DNA from: Phylloscopus collybita | Taxonomy: Eukaryota > Chordata > Aves > Passeriformes > Phylloscopidae | Length of the DNA stretch: 64,000 nt | Direction of reading: 5' to 3' | Assembly: GCA_027886175.1 (NCBI GenBank) | Contig: JAJNNQ010000004.1 | Location: 15,825,501-15,889,500 of the forward strand | The notes under the pieces: generated by a model | Database searches by the model: none | Told to the model about the DNA's origin: nothing | Seen by the model: the letters and a program-made list of their open reading frames with translations, nothing else | Shown here: positions 63,165 to 64,000 of the stretch, one piece after another | Layout: the number at the start of each line of letters is the position of its first letter | Position numbering within the stretch: the first letter of the stretch is position 1 | Translations under genes and position numbers: made by a program

Positions 63165-64000
63165 CTTTTTGCTTACAAGAATAGGCAAAAATGTTTTTTT
63201 CTTTAAATGGATCCTGCAACTTCTGTTGATGCAAAATCCCCACAAACCGCTGGCATCAGGTAGAATCGCGTCTGGCGCTGCCATCCCAACCCGCTCTGCC
63301 CCTGCTGGGCTCTGCTGGGTTGCACTGGGCTCTGCCCCAGGCCAGAACAAGCCCACTTCTGTCTGTAAGAAGTGGTGCTTGGAAAGCTCATTTCTATCAG
63401 TGGTTTGAATTCCTTAACCTGGGTCTCTAATGAGTGGTGATAAAATACGTCACAAAGACTTTCATAACATTCATTGGAGTGTTGTTTTTCTGGACTCTCT
63501 GGAAATGTGAGGAGACATGGTGTTACCAAGCTTTCCTGATCAGATATTCAAATGATGAAATAGGGAAGCTTGCAACATGTTCCTGAGGGACCAAAGAGTT
63601 TTGATATTCCTGAAAAAATCATTTAATATCTTGGTTTCAGAAGGTAGAGCATTGAATAAAATACCCAATGTTATATAACCTTGTGATAAAAAAATTACCA
63701 GATTTAGCAACACTGGCACACAGGAAAACTTTTCTTTAAAGATATAAATATACATAGCATTAGTTGGCAAGTAATATTCTAGTGATTCTTAGGTTATCTT
63801 CAAAAAAGTGTGTATCTCTGTCAACTGCCTCTTAAAACAAAAGACGACTTGGTAGATAAAGAAATAAAGACTTTATAAACTTTGATGTTACTGTTCATTC
63901 ATTGTCATGTATGTCAGTGTGAAAAAGGAGATATTCGCCCTGAGCAAACAGTGCGTGAAACTAATAGTGTGCCTTCAGACTTCAGGCCTGGATTTTTGCA

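Larger units (their letters stand above)
54768..64000. other. Non-coding DNA, possibly intronic
   Basis: No supported coding exon to the end of the window. Content is AT-rich with simple repeats at 55195-55261, 55927-55949, 57843-57912, 59170-59283, 61391-61449 and a short duplication at 63129-63164. The stretch around 58215-58490 has a 91-codon frame with mixed composition but no family motif. The patches 60270-60790 and 61480-61700 are GC-richer and look like old, unassigned interspersed-repeat or unique sequence. Confidence 0.5.

Noticed and set aside
1..64000. CRISPR arrays, operons, bacterial or phage systems, tRNA or rRNA genes
   Set aside because: No regularly spaced repeats with unique spacers, no dense coding and no cloverleaf sequence seen. 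The LTR, CR1 and CpG-island content indicates a vertebrate nuclear genome.

Overview
The window looks like avian nuclear DNA, most likely from a perching bird. The evidence is one CR1 LINE 3' fragment (51091-51263), several LTR elements of a kind I recall from bird genomes, and the many G/T-rich (TTTG/TTTTG) tracts usual in birds. These family assignments rest on memory and no database was searched. I find no protein-coding exon I can defend. The longest open frames lie in CpG-rich DNA, where stops are scarce on both strands, and they read as low-complexity Arg/Pro/Ala/Gly.

Layout. 1-2626: plain non-coding DNA. 2627-5385: a composite of endogenous-retrovirus LTRs with at least two other insertions inside an outer LTR-like element. 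5386-15834: AT-rich non-coding DNA. 15835-18432: a second ERV cluster, in which a truncated minus-strand provirus (LTR 17677-18432 plus leader) is interrupted by a plus-strand solo LTR at 16010-16647 with perfect TTTTC target duplications. 18433-40108: a long gene-poor stretch with microsatellites and a small, internally deleted sister of that solo LTR at 27289-27554 (perfect CTGCC duplications).

A regulatory block starts at 40.1 kb: a 55-nt A-run, a perfect 21-bp-arm inverted repeat, a strong CpG island with Sp1-type GC boxes and a potential G-quadruplex (40.4-41.9 kb), then a second CpG-rich stretch (42.2-44.0 kb). This is best read as the promoter and non-coding first exon(s) of a gene whose coding exons lie outside the window, probably rightwards on the + strand. 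A third, smaller CpG island at 54.38-54.72 kb has a TATA box on the + strand and may be an alternative promoter of the same gene or a separate one. I could not identify the gene. From 54.8 kb to the end I see non-coding DNA with simple repeats.

Nothing in the window amounts to a clear undescribed biological system. The best leads are the two dated-by-duplication solo LTRs of one family, the nested ERV cluster, the perfect hairpin beside the CpG-island promoter, and the isolated TATA plus CpG promoter at 54.4 kb.
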